Of a stretch of 64,000 bases of DNA, positions 1 to 7,786 are shown one piece after another. The stretch spans positions 59,604 through 123,603 of the forward strand of contig NZ_LZSQ01000035.1 of NCBI RefSeq assembly GCF_001665535.1. The letters are read 5' to 3'. The translations under genes and the position numbers were made by a program. Source of the stretch: Mycobacterium sp. 852002-51961_SCH5331710 (GTDB lineage: Bacteria; Actinomycetota; Actinomycetes; Mycobacteriales; Mycobacteriaceae). How positions within the stretch are numbered: the stretch's first letter is position 1; every line of letters starts with the position of its first letter. The notes beneath the pieces were generated by a model that was not told the DNA's origin, made no database searches, and saw nothing but the letters and a program-made list of their open reading frames with translations.

Positions 1-1
1 A

Positions 2-574
2 CCACCCAATGACACAAGCATTCTGCTCGGACGGCTCGACCTGAAGCTCTTCGCTGGGGCAGAGACGGACAACACCAAGGCCGCCCAGCGGTTGGCGTCC
101 GACATGGGCGAGTTCTTCATGCCGTTCCCCGGCACCCGGATCAATCATGAGACCGTCGAACTCAACGCCGACGGCATGCCGGGCGTCGCGTCGTACTACG
201 AGGTGAAGTTCACCGACACGAACAAGCCGAACGGTCAGATCTGGGCCGGTGTCGTCGGCAATCCGGTCGAACCCGGCACGCCGCGCGGTCAGCGCACCCC
301 CGAGCGGTGGTTCGTCGTCTGGCTCGGCACCGCGAACAACCCTGTGCCCAAGGAAGAAGCCGTCACGCTGGCCAACTCGATCCGGCCGTACACCGCGCCC
401 GCGGCCCCGGCGGCTCCGCCCGCTGACCCGAACGCGCCCGCGGCTCCGCCGGCAGATCCGAATGCACCGCCGCCCCCGCCGGCAGATCCGAACGCACCGC
501 CGCCCCCGCCCGCGGTCGGCGTGCCCGTCCCGGTCGCGCCGGAGAACGCGCCGGGGATGACGCCCCCGGCCTGA
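2..574 (+). CDS. apa: Apa, alanine/proline-rich secreted glycoprotein (5' truncated)
   Basis: The reading frame is open from the window edge and its start lies upstream, so only the mature domain and tail are seen. Residues such as [27 protein letters not shown] and [13 protein letters not shown] match the mycobacterial Apa/ModD fibronectin-attachment family. The C-terminus is a proline/alanine tail built from a ten-residue unit PADPNAPxxP repeated three times. In M. tuberculosis Apa is a secreted mannosylated adhesin that binds fibronectin and sits next to modABC, which would then lie left of this window. The following genes (adhA onward) keep the M. tuberculosis order, which supports the call. 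Confidence 0.93.
   Translation, partial: PPNDTSILLGRLDLKLFAGAETDNTKAAQRLASDMGEFFMPFPGTRINHETVELNADGMPGVASYYEVKFTDTNKPNGQIWAGVVGNPVEPGTPRGQRTPERWFVVWLGTANNPVPKEEAVTLANSIRPYTAPAAPAAPPADPNAPAAPPADPNAPPPPPADPNAPPPPPAVGVPVPVAPENAPGMTPPA
421..510 (+). repeat. Three 30-bp tandem units in the apa tail
   Basis: Units at 421-450, 451-480 and 481-510 each encode PADPNAPxxP. The last two differ at only one base (aatgca versus aacgca); the first is more diverged. Such in-frame units can expand or contract without breaking the frame, so copy number may vary between strains. Confidence 0.85.
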
Positions 575-667
575 CAGAAGCCGGGCGTACCTTGACGTCC
601 CGCGCGGGGAGTTCGGCGGCAGCCGCTCACTGCGCGGGCGTCTGTCACCCCGCGCTCGCGCGCAGCG

Positions 668-955
668 CTAAACGCTCGCGCACACCGACGGCGCGAAAGG
701 AACCGGAATCGGCACGCACACCCCGACGGAGAAGTAGGGCGTGACGTCCCCGTTCCACGCCGGCGGTGGCGGCGGTGGGGGTGGCGGCGGCGGAGCGGGC
801 GCCGCAACGACGCACGTATTCGAAAGCGCGTCGTAGACCGTCCCCGGCCCGCACTCCGCGGCCGTGGCGAGCCCGGGAGGCGAGACAACCGCTGACCCGA
901 ACGGAATGAGCGCAATCGGCACTGCGGCCGCCCACCGATGATTGATGCCTGGCAT
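668..955 (-). CDS. Small secreted protein with an 11-proline run
   Basis: This 95-residue protein begins with a signal-peptide-like segment (residues 1-32, hydrophobic core AAAVPIALIPFGSAVV, then ATAAEC). The short mature part has ECGPGTVYDALSNTCVV, an uninterrupted run of eleven prolines, then a tail with Cys at VGVCVPIP and SVCAS. Four Cys suggest disulfides outside the membrane. A GGGGAGAG-like ribosome site precedes ATG 955. It is convergent with apa, which is also proline-rich. No enzymatic family is recognised; similar small proteins are common in mycobacteria. Confidence 0.7.
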   Translation of the reverse strand: MPGINHRWAAAVPIALIPFGSAVVSPPGLATAAECGPGTVYDALSNTCVVAAPAPPPPPPPPPPPAWNGDVTPYFSVGVCVPIPVPFAPSVCASV

Positions 956-1054
956 GCGGGCTCTCCCCTCGGATCGTTCCCCGACCCTTGTCTCCGGAGT
1001 CTAGGACTGCCAGGGCCTCGGAAACAGGGGAATTTGACGTGATCGTCAGCCCTT

Positions 1055-1309
1055 TTACGGCCCCACCCACGGCGGCTGACCGTTCAGGTTGTTCACGTTC
1101 ACCGTGAAGCACGGGAGATTGCCGCCGAAGCCGAGAACACCCACCGACTGGCAGCGCTGAAAGCTACCGTCCGCCGCGATCGGGCTGTCACAAATTTGTC
1201 CGCCGCCCCATGGCGTCCAACCCGACTGACAACCCGCGTTGGCTGGGGCGGCAAGAGCGACGCCGCCGGCCACTAACGATCCGATCGCCAGTGCGACAAC
1301 TGATTTCAT
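1055..1309 (-). CDS. Small secreted cysteine-containing protein (CDGP-like)
   Basis: An 84-residue protein with a clear signal peptide (MKSVVALAIGSLVAGGVALA, then APANAG). The mature part has Cys at GCQSGW, QICDSP, QRCQSV and LPCFTV. The segment ICDSPIAADGSFQRC resembles the CDGP motif of a family of small secreted mycobacterial proteins (pattern CDGPIxxDGSW). AAGGTGAGG lies just before ATG 1309, a good ribosome site. Same strand as the previous small secreted gene, about 100 bp upstream of it. Function unknown. Confidence 0.72.
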   Translation of the reverse strand: MKSVVALAIGSLVAGGVALAAPANAGCQSGWTPWGGGQICDSPIAADGSFQRCQSVGVLGFGGNLPCFTVNVNNLNGQPPWVGP

Positions 1310-1463
1310 TCCTCACCTTCTCCTCACAGCGCCGATGGCCGGCACCGCATTCGACATTCCTTTAGTAGGTCTATCGATTCCACGGTATGTGTTTGTTAAG
1401 GGAAGGTGCTGAGATCTTCCTCACGGGGTGGTGCGCCCCCCACGGCGGGGCGACGATGTCGTG

Positions 1464-2480
1464 GTGAGCACCTCCACGATGACCGCCTGGCAGGTTGGAC
1501 GTCCCGGCCCGATCGACACCAAGCCCCTGCACCGCGTGCAGGTCGAGATCCCGACCCCGGCGGCGGGCGAACTTCTGGTTGCGGTGCGCGCATGTGGCGT
1601 GTGCCGTACCGATCTTCATGTCGCCGAGGGCGACCTGCCGGTGCACCGGCCGCAGGTGGTGCCGGGACACGAGGTGGTCGGCGAGGTCGTCGAGGTGGGG
1701 GAGGGCGCGGGTGCGGAGTTCTCCGTCGGCGACCGCGTCGGCATCGCGTGGTTGCGCCACACCTGTGGGCGGTGCCGGTACTGCGCCAGAGGAGACGAGA
1801 ACCTCTGCCCGGAGTCGCGCTACACGGGCTGGGACGCCGACGGCGGATATGCCGAATTCACCACTGTCCCAGCGGCATACGCGCTTCCACTACCGGACGG
1901 CTATTCCGACACCGAGCTGGCGCCGCTGTTGTGCGCGGGCATCATCGGCTATCGCGCGCTGATGCGCGCGGACCTGCCGCCGGGTGGACGGTTGGGGATC
2001 TACGGCTTCGGCGGCAGTGCGCACCTGACGGCTCAGGTGGCGATCGCCCAAGGCGCCGAGGTGCACGTCATGACCCGCGGGGAGAAGGCGCGAGATCTCG
2101 CGCTGGGCCTCGGCGCGGCCTCGGCCCAAGGTGCCGACGATCGCCCGCCCGTCGCCCTCGATGCCGCGATCCTCTTCGCGCCCGTCGGCGAGCTCGTCCT
2201 GCCCGCGCTCGAGGCGCTCGATCGCGGTGGCACGCTGGCGATCGCGGGCATCCACCTCTCCGACATCCCGACGCTGAACTATCAGCGCCACCTGTTCCAG
2301 GAGCGTCAGGTCAGGTCGGTCACCGCCAACACGCGCGCCGACGCCCGCGCTTTTCTGGCGTTCGCGGGCGACCACCACATCGACGTGACGAGCCCGCCAT
2401 ATCCGCTCGACCGCGCGGATACCGCGCTGGACGACCTCGCGACCGGCCGCGTCTCGGGGGCCGCCGTCCTGGTCGTCTAG
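1464..2480 (+). CDS. adhA: Zinc-dependent alcohol dehydrogenase AdhA
   Basis: Medium-chain zinc alcohol dehydrogenase, about 338 residues, close to the 346 of the M. tuberculosis AdhA (Rv1862). Catalytic-zinc residues are in CGVCRTDLH and GHEVVGEV, and the four structural-zinc cysteines in [15 protein letters not shown]. The nucleotide-binding loop is [11 protein letters not shown]. It should oxidise primary alcohols to aldehydes with NAD(P). GTG 1464 was chosen because ADH homology begins a few residues later ([10 protein letters not shown]); GTG 1461 and ATG 1479 are alternatives. Its stop overlaps the convergent gene end by 4 bp. The gene order apa-adhA is as in M. tuberculosis. Confidence 0.9.
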   Translation: MSTSTMTAWQVGRPGPIDTKPLHRVQVEIPTPAAGELLVAVRACGVCRTDLHVAEGDLPVHRPQVVPGHEVVGEVVEVGEGAGAEFSVGDRVGIAWLRHTCGRCRYCARGDENLCPESRYTGWDADGGYAEFTTVPAAYALPLPDGYSDTELAPLLCAGIIGYRALMRADLPPGGRLGIYGFGGSAHLTAQVAIAQGAEVHVMTRGEKARDLALGLGAASAQGADDRPPVALDAAILFAPVGELVLPALEALDRGGTLAIAGIHLSDIPTLNYQRHLFQERQVRSVTANTRADARAFLAFAGDHHIDVTSPPYPLDRADTALDDLATGRVSGAAVLVV

Positions 2481-2953
2481 AGCTCGGCCAGCGCTGCGCG
2501 CAGCCGGCCCTCGAGATCCCCACGGCCATACCGGTATAGGGGGCCGGTGCCGTCCGCGAGCAGCAGGCGCAGCCGCGCCATACCCCGCGCGCCGACGGGC
2601 CGGGGGGAGTGCAGGCGCAACGTGATTTCGTCGATCAGATCTTCGGCGGCGGCGATGTTCGACGTGTGCAACGGCACCCGCGACGACATCAACGGGCCGC
2701 GCCCGCGGGCGTCGCGCACGATACGCCGCAACGATCGGGCCACCGCCTCACGTTCGGCGGTCGACGTCAGCCGGGCACAGTGCGCGGCGTACGCACCGCC
2801 CGCGGGTGCGCCGCCGACGGCCGCCAACCGGTCGAACTTGGTCGCCCGCAGCCTCGCCGCCATCCGCGCCCGAAGTGACGGCGCCGGTGTGGTGGTGTCG
2901 CCGGCGGCCGTCGAACGGGTCAAGAGCGTCTGCGAATTCTGGGTGTCCGACAT
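2477..2953 (-). CDS. Conserved hypothetical protein divergent from a CGNR regulator
   Basis: A 158-residue basic soluble protein with no recognisable domain; the middle ([21 protein letters not shown] and [23 protein letters not shown]) is arginine-rich. ATG 2953 is chosen because AGGA lies 7 nt upstream; a GTG at 3010 would be an in-frame longer start but falls inside the operator and promoter. A strong promoter reads into it (TTGACT 3024-3019, 16 bp, TATAAA 3002-2997 on the minus strand). It shares its control region with the CGNR regulator, so it is probably that regulator's target. Confidence 0.72.
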   Translation of the reverse strand: MSDTQNSQTLLTRSTAAGDTTTPAPSLRARMAARLRATKFDRLAAVGGAPAGGAYAAHCARLTSTAEREAVARSLRRIVRDARGRGPLMSSRVPLHTSNIAAAEDLIDEITLRLHSPRPVGARGMARLRLLLADGTGPLYRYGRGDLEGRLRAALAEL

Positions 2954-2982
2954 TTCGATCCTCGGGTTGGAAGCGGATGGTG

Positions 2983-3040
2983 TGACCGCTAAACAATTTA
3001 TAACGGTCACGCATGACCAGTCAAGTTGAAATAGCGGTCA
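2983..3040. promoter_or_regulatory. Four TGACCGCTA-type half-sites between divergent promoters
   Basis: Half-sites are TGACCGCTA at 2983-2991 (+), TGACCGTTA at 3001-3009 (read on -), TGACCAGTC at 3014-3022 (+, degenerate) and TGACCGCTA at 3032-3040 (read on -). The outer pair is a perfect 9-bp inverted repeat. They cover the -10 of the minus-strand gene and the -35/spacer of the plus-strand regulator gene, the geometry of an autoregulated divergent operator. Confidence 0.7.
2997..3024 (-). promoter_or_regulatory. Promoter of the divergent hypothetical gene
   Basis: On the minus strand TTGACT (3024-3019) and TATAAA (3002-2997) are separated by 16 bp, unusually close to the vegetative consensus for a mycobacterium. 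The predicted transcript would have a leader of about 40 nt before ATG 2953. Confidence 0.7.
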
Positions 3041-3054
3041 TGAAAAGCTAGGCT
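3026..3054 (+). promoter_or_regulatory. Leaderless promoter of the CGNR regulator
   Basis: TTGAAA (3026-3031), 17-bp spacer, TAGGCT (3049-3054), then 6 nt to ATG 3061, so transcription is expected to start at or next to the start codon. A half-site of the shared operator (3032-3040) occupies the spacer. Confidence 0.72.
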
Positions 3055-3060
3055 GCCTAT

Positions 3061-3636
3061 ATGACTACGCAGTGGCTCGGCGATCAGGAGACCAAGCCGG
3101 CACCGCCGCGGTTGGCCCTCATCCAGAGCCTGGTCAACACGGCGGAGTTACCTTCGGGGCCCGATCGGCTCGCCGATCCGCACGATGCGCACCCGTGGCT
3201 GCGCGAGCACGGTCTGCTCGATGCAGAGGAGACCATCGACGCCTCTGACCTCGAGGTCCTGCGCGGAGTGCGCGAGGCCCTGCGCGCGATGCTCGTCCAC
3301 AATGCGGGCGGCCCGCCACCGACGGCTGAGGCACTGGCCCCGCTGCGCGCCGCGGCGGGCGGCGCCGCGCGCGCCGACCTCGACGACCTCGGTCGGGTGC
3401 GGCTTTCTGCAGTGGGCACGTCGTTGCACGACCGCATGACCGAACTGCTGCTGGCGATCCACGACGCGCAGCGCGACGGCACCTGGTCGCTGCTCAAGGC
3501 GTGCGCCAACGAGGACTGCCAGTGGGCGTTCTATGACCGCTCCCGTAACCACGGCGGCACGTGGTGCAGCATGGCGACCTGCGGCAACAAGCTCAAGAAC
3601 AGGGAGTTCCGCGCCCGCAAGCGCGCGTCGCACTGA
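3061..3636 (+). CDS. CGNR zinc-finger / ABATE-domain transcriptional regulator
   Basis: A 191-residue protein. The C-terminal third has the zinc finger typical of the CGNR family: CANEDCQWAFYDRSRNHGGT followed by WCSMATCGNKLKNREFRARK; the usual CGNR tetrad is CGNK here. The N-terminal part is the ligand-binding ABATE-type region (helical, LVNTAELPSGPDRLADP onward). These proteins are actinobacterial DNA-binding regulators of unknown ligand. No ribosome site is needed because the transcript is predicted to be leaderless. It probably represses itself and the divergent gene through the TGACCG sites. Confidence 0.85.
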   Translation: MTTQWLGDQETKPAPPRLALIQSLVNTAELPSGPDRLADPHDAHPWLREHGLLDAEETIDASDLEVLRGVREALRAMLVHNAGGPPPTAEALAPLRAAAGGAARADLDDLGRVRLSAVGTSLHDRMTELLLAIHDAQRDGTWSLLKACANEDCQWAFYDRSRNHGGTWCSMATCGNKLKNREFRARKRASH

Positions 3637-3638
3637 CG

Positions 3639-4400
3639 TCAGCTCAGGTGCCACACCAAGGCCGCGGCCAGCGCGCCGAGCCCGTTGAGCGACCAGTGCA
3701 GGGCAATCGGTGCGATCAGGCTGCCGCTGCGCCGGCGCAGCCAGGTGAAGACGAAGCCCGCGACGCCAGTGGCGAACACCGCCAGCGTCACCCCGGCAAC
3801 CGTGCCCAAAAGACCGCCGCCGAAGATGCGGGTGAATCCGACGTTGCTGCTTGTCAGGCCCAGGGAGGTGGCGATGTGCCAGAGGCCGAACAACAGCGAG
3901 CCGCCCGCGGCGACACCGCGGAAACCCCACGCGCGGTTGAGCGCACCGTGCAGCACGCCCCGGAAGGCGAGCTCCTCGGGGATCACGGTCTGCAGCGGGA
4001 TGATGACCATCGACGCGATGAGGGCGCCCGAGATCGTCGCGTAGTTGTTGTTCATGAACATCGGTCGGGTCCACGGCAGCAGCGCGCCGATCGCGATGAC
4101 CGACAGAACCAACCCAACGGCGCCGATGGCGTAGCCGGTCCCGGACTTCCAGTGTTCGCGGCCCAGCCCGAGTTCTGCCCACCCGAGGCCACGCGACCGG
4201 ACCAGGATGAGAAGGCCCACCGCGGCGGCCGGAACCGTCGCCACGCTGGCCCACGGCGTGGTGAAGTGTGCGATCAGGTTCGTCAGCGCCAAGACCACCA
4301 CGACCACCGCGATGTCGACGTAGGTGCGGAAGTGGTGCAGTGCCGAAAGTTGTCCGACCAGCGGATGCGGGCGGTCGGCTAGCACGGCTTGGTCGGACAC
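3639..4400 (-). CDS. CPBP-family intramembrane glutamic endopeptidase
   Basis: A 253-residue integral membrane protein with about seven hydrophobic segments. Family motifs are present: EELAFRG (the EExxxR motif), FGLWHIATSLGL (motif 2 His) and HWSLNGLG (motif 3 His). CPBP/Rce1-like proteases act inside the membrane; bacterial substrates are mostly unknown. GTG 4400 (VSDQAVL) was chosen because an upstream extension would overlap the phosphoketolase gene; this start leaves 11 bp after the phosphoketolase stop, so the two are likely co-transcribed. Confidence 0.85.
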   Translation of the reverse strand: MSDQAVLADRPHPLVGQLSALHHFRTYVDIAVVVVVLALTNLIAHFTTPWASVATVPAAAVGLLILVRSRGLGWAELGLGREHWKSGTGYAIGAVGLVLSVIAIGALLPWTRPMFMNNNYATISGALIASMVIIPLQTVIPEELAFRGVLHGALNRAWGFRGVAAGGSLLFGLWHIATSLGLTSSNVGFTRIFGGGLLGTVAGVTLAVFATGVAGFVFTWLRRRSGSLIAPIALHWSLNGLGALAAALVWHLS

Positions 4401-4411
4401 GAAAATCCAGT

Positions 4412-6838
4412 CTAGCGATCGTGCTCGCTGAGGGTTTCCTGCGACAGCGACGGCCCCCGGTAATCCGGGTCCCACGTCCACTCCGAGATCGCCGGATCAT
4501 CCTCCCCGTGCTCGCGGGTGTAGCGCCGGGCCGCAAGGCGGGCGTCGGCCATCTCCTGGCGCAGCACCGCCGCGCTGCTGCCCAGTCCCTCGACCCGGTC
4601 GATGACGTCCATCACCAGGTGGAAGCGGTCGAGGTCGTTGAGCATCACCATGTCGAACGGCGTGGTCGTCGTGCCGCGCTCCTTGAATCCGCGCACGTGC
4701 AGCTGCGCGTGGTTGGTGTGACGGTAGGTCAGGCGATGGATCAGCCAGGGATAGCCGTGATAGGCGAAGATGATCGGCTTGTCCTTGGTGAAGATCGAGT
4801 CGAAATCGCGCTGGGACAGGCCGTGCGGATGTTCGGACTCGGGCTGCAACCGCATGATGTCGACGACGTTGACCACCCGCACACCGAGGTCGGGGAGCCG
4901 CCGGCGGAGAATGTCGGCGGCGGCCACGGTCTCCAGCGTCGGGATGTCACCGGCGCAGGCGAGCACCACGTCCGGGTCGCCTGCGGCGTTGCTCGCCCAG
5001 TCCCAGATCCCGAGGCCGCGGGTGCAGTGGGCAATCGCCGAGTCCATGTCCAGGTACGTCAGCGCCGGTTGCTTCCCAGCGACGATCACGTTGACGTAGT
5101 GGCGGCTGCGCAGGCAGTGATCGGCAACCGACAGCAGCGTGTTCGCGTCCGGCGGAAGGTACACCCGGACGACCTCGGGACGCTTGTTGGCGACGTGGTC
5201 GATGAACCCGGGATCCTGGTGCGATGCGCCGTTGTGGTCCTGGCGCCAGACATGGGACGTCAGAAGGTAATTCAGCGATGCGATCGGCGCGCGCCAGGAC
5301 AGCTCCCGGCTGCTGTTGAGCCATTTGGCGTGCTGATTGAGCATCGAGTCGACGATGTGGACGAACGCCTCGTAGCAGTTGAACAGCCCGTGCCTGCCGC
5401 TCAGCAGGTAACCCTCGAGCCAGCCCTGGCAGAGGTGTTCGGAGAGCACCTCCATCACCCGGCCCTCGGGGCCGAGGTTCTCGTCGTCGGGCGTGAGCTC
5501 GGCCATCCAGGCCTTGTTGGTGGCCTCGAGGGTGGCCGCCAGCCGGTTGGATGCGGTCTCGTCGGGACCCATCAGCCGGAACCGGTCCGGGTTGCGGGTG
5601 ATGACGTCGCGCAGGAACGTGCCGAGCACCCGCGTCGCCTCGGCCGATTCGGAGGCCGGTTTGTCGACCGGGACGGCGTAGTCGGTGAACGGCGGCAGGT
5701 CCAGGTCTTTGAGCAGGACCCCACCGTTGGCGTGCGGGTTGGCGCTCATCCGGCGCTGTCCGCGAGGGGCGATCGCGCGCAGTTCGGGCCGCAGCGCACC
5801 GTCGTCGTCGAACAACTCTTCGGGGCGGTAGCTGCGCAGCCACGCCTCGAGCTGGGTGCGGTGTTCAGGGTTGGTGTGGGTTCCCGACAGCGGAACCTGG
5901 TGCGAGCGCCACGTGCCCTCCACCTTCTTGCCGTCGACCTCACGGGGACCCGTCCAACCCTTCGGGGTGCGCAGCACGATCATCGGCCACAGCGGGCGGC
6001 CGGGTTCGCGGTCCAGGCGAGCGGCGCGCTGGATCGCGGCGATCTGATCGAAGGCCTCGTCGAATGCCGTGGCCAGCTGCTGATGCACGTTGGCGGGATC
6101 GTCTCCGGCCACTGTGATCGGCCGGTAGCCACAGCCGAACATCAGCGACTCGAGTTCCTCCTGCGGTATCCGCGCGAGCACCGTCGGGTTGGCGATCTTG
6201 TAGCTGTTCAGATGCAGGATCGGCAGCACTGCACCGTCGGTGACGGGGTTGAGGAACTTGTTCGAGTGCCAACTGGCCGCGAGCGGACCGGTCTCTGCCT
6301 CGCCGTCGCCCACCACACAGGCGACCACCAGATCGGGGTTGTCGAACGCCGCGCCGTACGCGTGCACGAGCGCGTAGCCCAGTTCACCGCCCTCGTGGAT
6401 CGAGCCGGGGGTCTCGGCGGCGACATGGCTGGGGATGCCGCCGGGAAAGGAGAACTGGCGGAACAGTTTTCGCATCCCGTCGGCATCCTCGGAGATCGCC
6501 GAATACACCTCGCTGTAGGTGCCTTCCAGGTATGCGTTCGCCACCAGCCCCGGACCGCCGTGGCCGGGGCCGGTGATGTAGATGACGTTGGCGTCGCGTT
6601 CCCGGATGACGCGGTTCAGGTGCGCGTAGACCAGGTTGAGGCCGGGCGTCGTTCCCCAGTGGCCGAGCAGGCGCGGCTTGACGTGCTCGGGGGCCAGAGG
6701 CTCCCGCAGCAGCGGATTGTCCAGTAGATAGATCTGGCCGACGGACAGGTAGTTCGCGGCGCGCCAGTAGGCGTCGATCAACTCGAGTTCATCGGCGGAC
6801 AGCGTGGGGGACAGTGCCTGGGCAGTCATCTGACTCAT
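4412..6838 (-). CDS. xfp: Xylulose-5-phosphate/fructose-6-phosphate phosphoketolase
   Basis: About 808 residues, normal length for the family. This thiamine-diphosphate enzyme splits xylulose 5-P (or fructose 6-P) with phosphate into acetyl phosphate and glyceraldehyde 3-P (or erythrose 4-P). Signature stretches include [54 protein letters not shown] and [21 protein letters not shown] 6838 is preferred; ATG 6829 would give MTAQALSP. The only longer start is a TTG at 6865. It would provide a carbon-efficient route to acetyl-CoA if phosphotransacetylase or acetate kinase is encoded elsewhere. Confidence 0.95.
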   Translation of the reverse strand: MSQMTAQALSPTLSADELELIDAYWRAANYLSVGQIYLLDNPLLREPLAPEHVKPRLLGHWGTTPGLNLVYAHLNRVIRERDANVIYITGPGHGGPGLVANAYLEGTYSEVYSAISEDADGMRKLFRQFSFPGGIPSHVAAETPGSIHEGGELGYALVHAYGAAFDNPDLVVACVVGDGEAETGPLAASWHSNKFLNPVTDGAVLPILHLNSYKIANPTVLARIPQEELESLMFGCGYRPITVAGDDPANVHQQLATAFDEAFDQIAAIQRAARLDREPGRPLWPMIVLRTPKGWTGPREVDGKKVEGTWRSHQVPLSGTHTNPEHRTQLEAWLRSYRPEELFDDDGALRPELRAIAPRGQRRMSANPHANGGVLLKDLDLPPFTDYAVPVDKPASESAEATRVLGTFLRDVITRNPDRFRLMGPDETASNRLAATLEATNKAWMAELTPDDENLGPEGRVMEVLSEHLCQGWLEGYLLSGRHGLFNCYEAFVHIVDSMLNQHAKWLNSSRELSWRAPIASLNYLLTSHVWRQDHNGASHQDPGFIDHVANKRPEVVRVYLPPDANTLLSVADHCLRSRHYVNVIVAGKQPALTYLDMDSAIAHCTRGLGIWDWASNAAGDPDVVLACAGDIPTLETVAAADILRRRLPDLGVRVVNVVDIMRLQPESEHPHGLSQRDFDSIFTKDKPIIFAYHGYPWLIHRLTYRHTNHAQLHVRGFKERGTTTTPFDMVMLNDLDRFHLVMDVIDRVEGLGSSAAVLRQEMADARLAARRYTREHGEDDPAISEWTWDPDYRGPSLSQETLSEHDR

Positions 6839-6896
6839 CATCGTCGGGGGTGAACGAGGTGCCAATCCTGTACCCGATGCGGGTGAACCTACCCAT

Positions 6897-6902
6897 TAGC
6901 CT
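6897..6902 (+). promoter_or_regulatory. -10 box (TAGCCT) of the LLM/CoA-transferase operon
   Basis: TAGCCT ends 8 nt before GTG 6911 and no ribosome site is visible, consistent with a leaderless or near-leaderless transcript. Confidence 0.45.
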
Positions 6903-6910
6903 GTTCTTCC

Positions 6911-7786
6911 GTGTTGGGATTCGCGGTGCCACAGTTCGGGGAGTCCGCCCGGGCTGACCTCGCGCGCTACGCCGCCACCGCCGAGAACCTCGGCGCGGAC
7001 AGCCTCTGGGTGGGTGACCGCCTGCTGACGCCGGTGAACCCGAGCGTCGGGTACGCGGGTCAGGACACCATCCCCGAACAATTCCGCGCCGCCCTCGATC
7101 CGTTCATCGCGTTGGCGGTGGCCGCCACGGCGACGACCCGCGTCCGGTTGGGCAGCAGCGTGTTCGTCGCACCGTGGTATCCGCCGGTGCAGCTGGGCCG
7201 CCAGCTGACCGCCATCGACGTGGTCAGCGGGGGCAGGCTCGTTCCCGGCTTCGGCATCGGGTGGTCACCGGAGGAGTTCTCGGCGGCCGGCGCCCCGTTC
7301 CGCGGCCGGGGAGCCCAGCTGGACGAGCTGCTCGACGCCCTCGAGGAGCTGTGGACGACCAACCCGGTGCAGCACGACGGCAAGCGGTGGTCGATCCCGT
7401 CGTCGTGGGTGGACCTCAAACCGGTCCAGCGGCCCCGCCCGCCGATCTATCTCGCCGCGTTCACCCCGGCGAGCCTGCGGCGCATCGGACAGCGCGCCGA
7501 CGGTTGGCTTCCGGCCGTGCAGGTGCCCGGAGGTGTGGCACCCGAAATGCTCGCGCTGCTGCGCCGCACCATCGATGACGCCGCCCGCGAGGCGGGCCGG
7601 GATCCGTCGGCGATCCACACCTATGTGCGGATCAACGTCGCGGCGGGCACAGCGATAGACGCGGTCGCCGAGGCGGTGCGGACTCTGGCCGACGCCGGAT
7701 ATCCCGATGCCTTCGTCGACCTGATGTACGTGGCGACCGACACCGACGACCATCTGCGGTGGGTCGAGGAACTGCTGACGGCATGA
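6911..7786 (+). CDS. LLM-class F420-dependent oxidoreductase
   Basis: A 291-residue luciferase-like TIM-barrel flavin/F420 enzyme. Family features: MLGFAVPQFGESARADL at the N-terminus, LWVGDRLLTP, GFGIGWSPEEFSAAGAPFRG, and IYLAAFTPASLRRIGQRADG. It matches the actinobacterial subfamily of probable F420-dependent oxidoreductases (TIGR03619 type). Its stop overlaps the next start as ATGA (7783), so it is translationally coupled to the double CoA-transferase and thiolase-like genes; together they suggest a pathway on an acyl-CoA intermediate. Substrate unknown. Confidence 0.85.
   Translation: MLGFAVPQFGESARADLARYAATAENLGADSLWVGDRLLTPVNPSVGYAGQDTIPEQFRAALDPFIALAVAATATTRVRLGSSVFVAPWYPPVQLGRQLTAIDVVSGGRLVPGFGIGWSPEEFSAAGAPFRGRGAQLDELLDALEELWTTNPVQHDGKRWSIPSSWVDLKPVQRPRPPIYLAAFTPASLRRIGQRADGWLPAVQVPGGVAPEMLALLRRTIDDAAREAGRDPSAIHTYVRINVAAGTAIDAVAEAVRTLADAGYPDAFVDLMYVATDTDDHLRWVEELLTA

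Noticed and set aside
4268..6727. Open frame of 819 codons on the plus strand opposite phosphoketolase
   Set aside because: It is antisense to a complete, highly conserved xfp; its product is Arg/Val/Gly-rich low-complexity with no family signature. High GC keeps antisense frames open.
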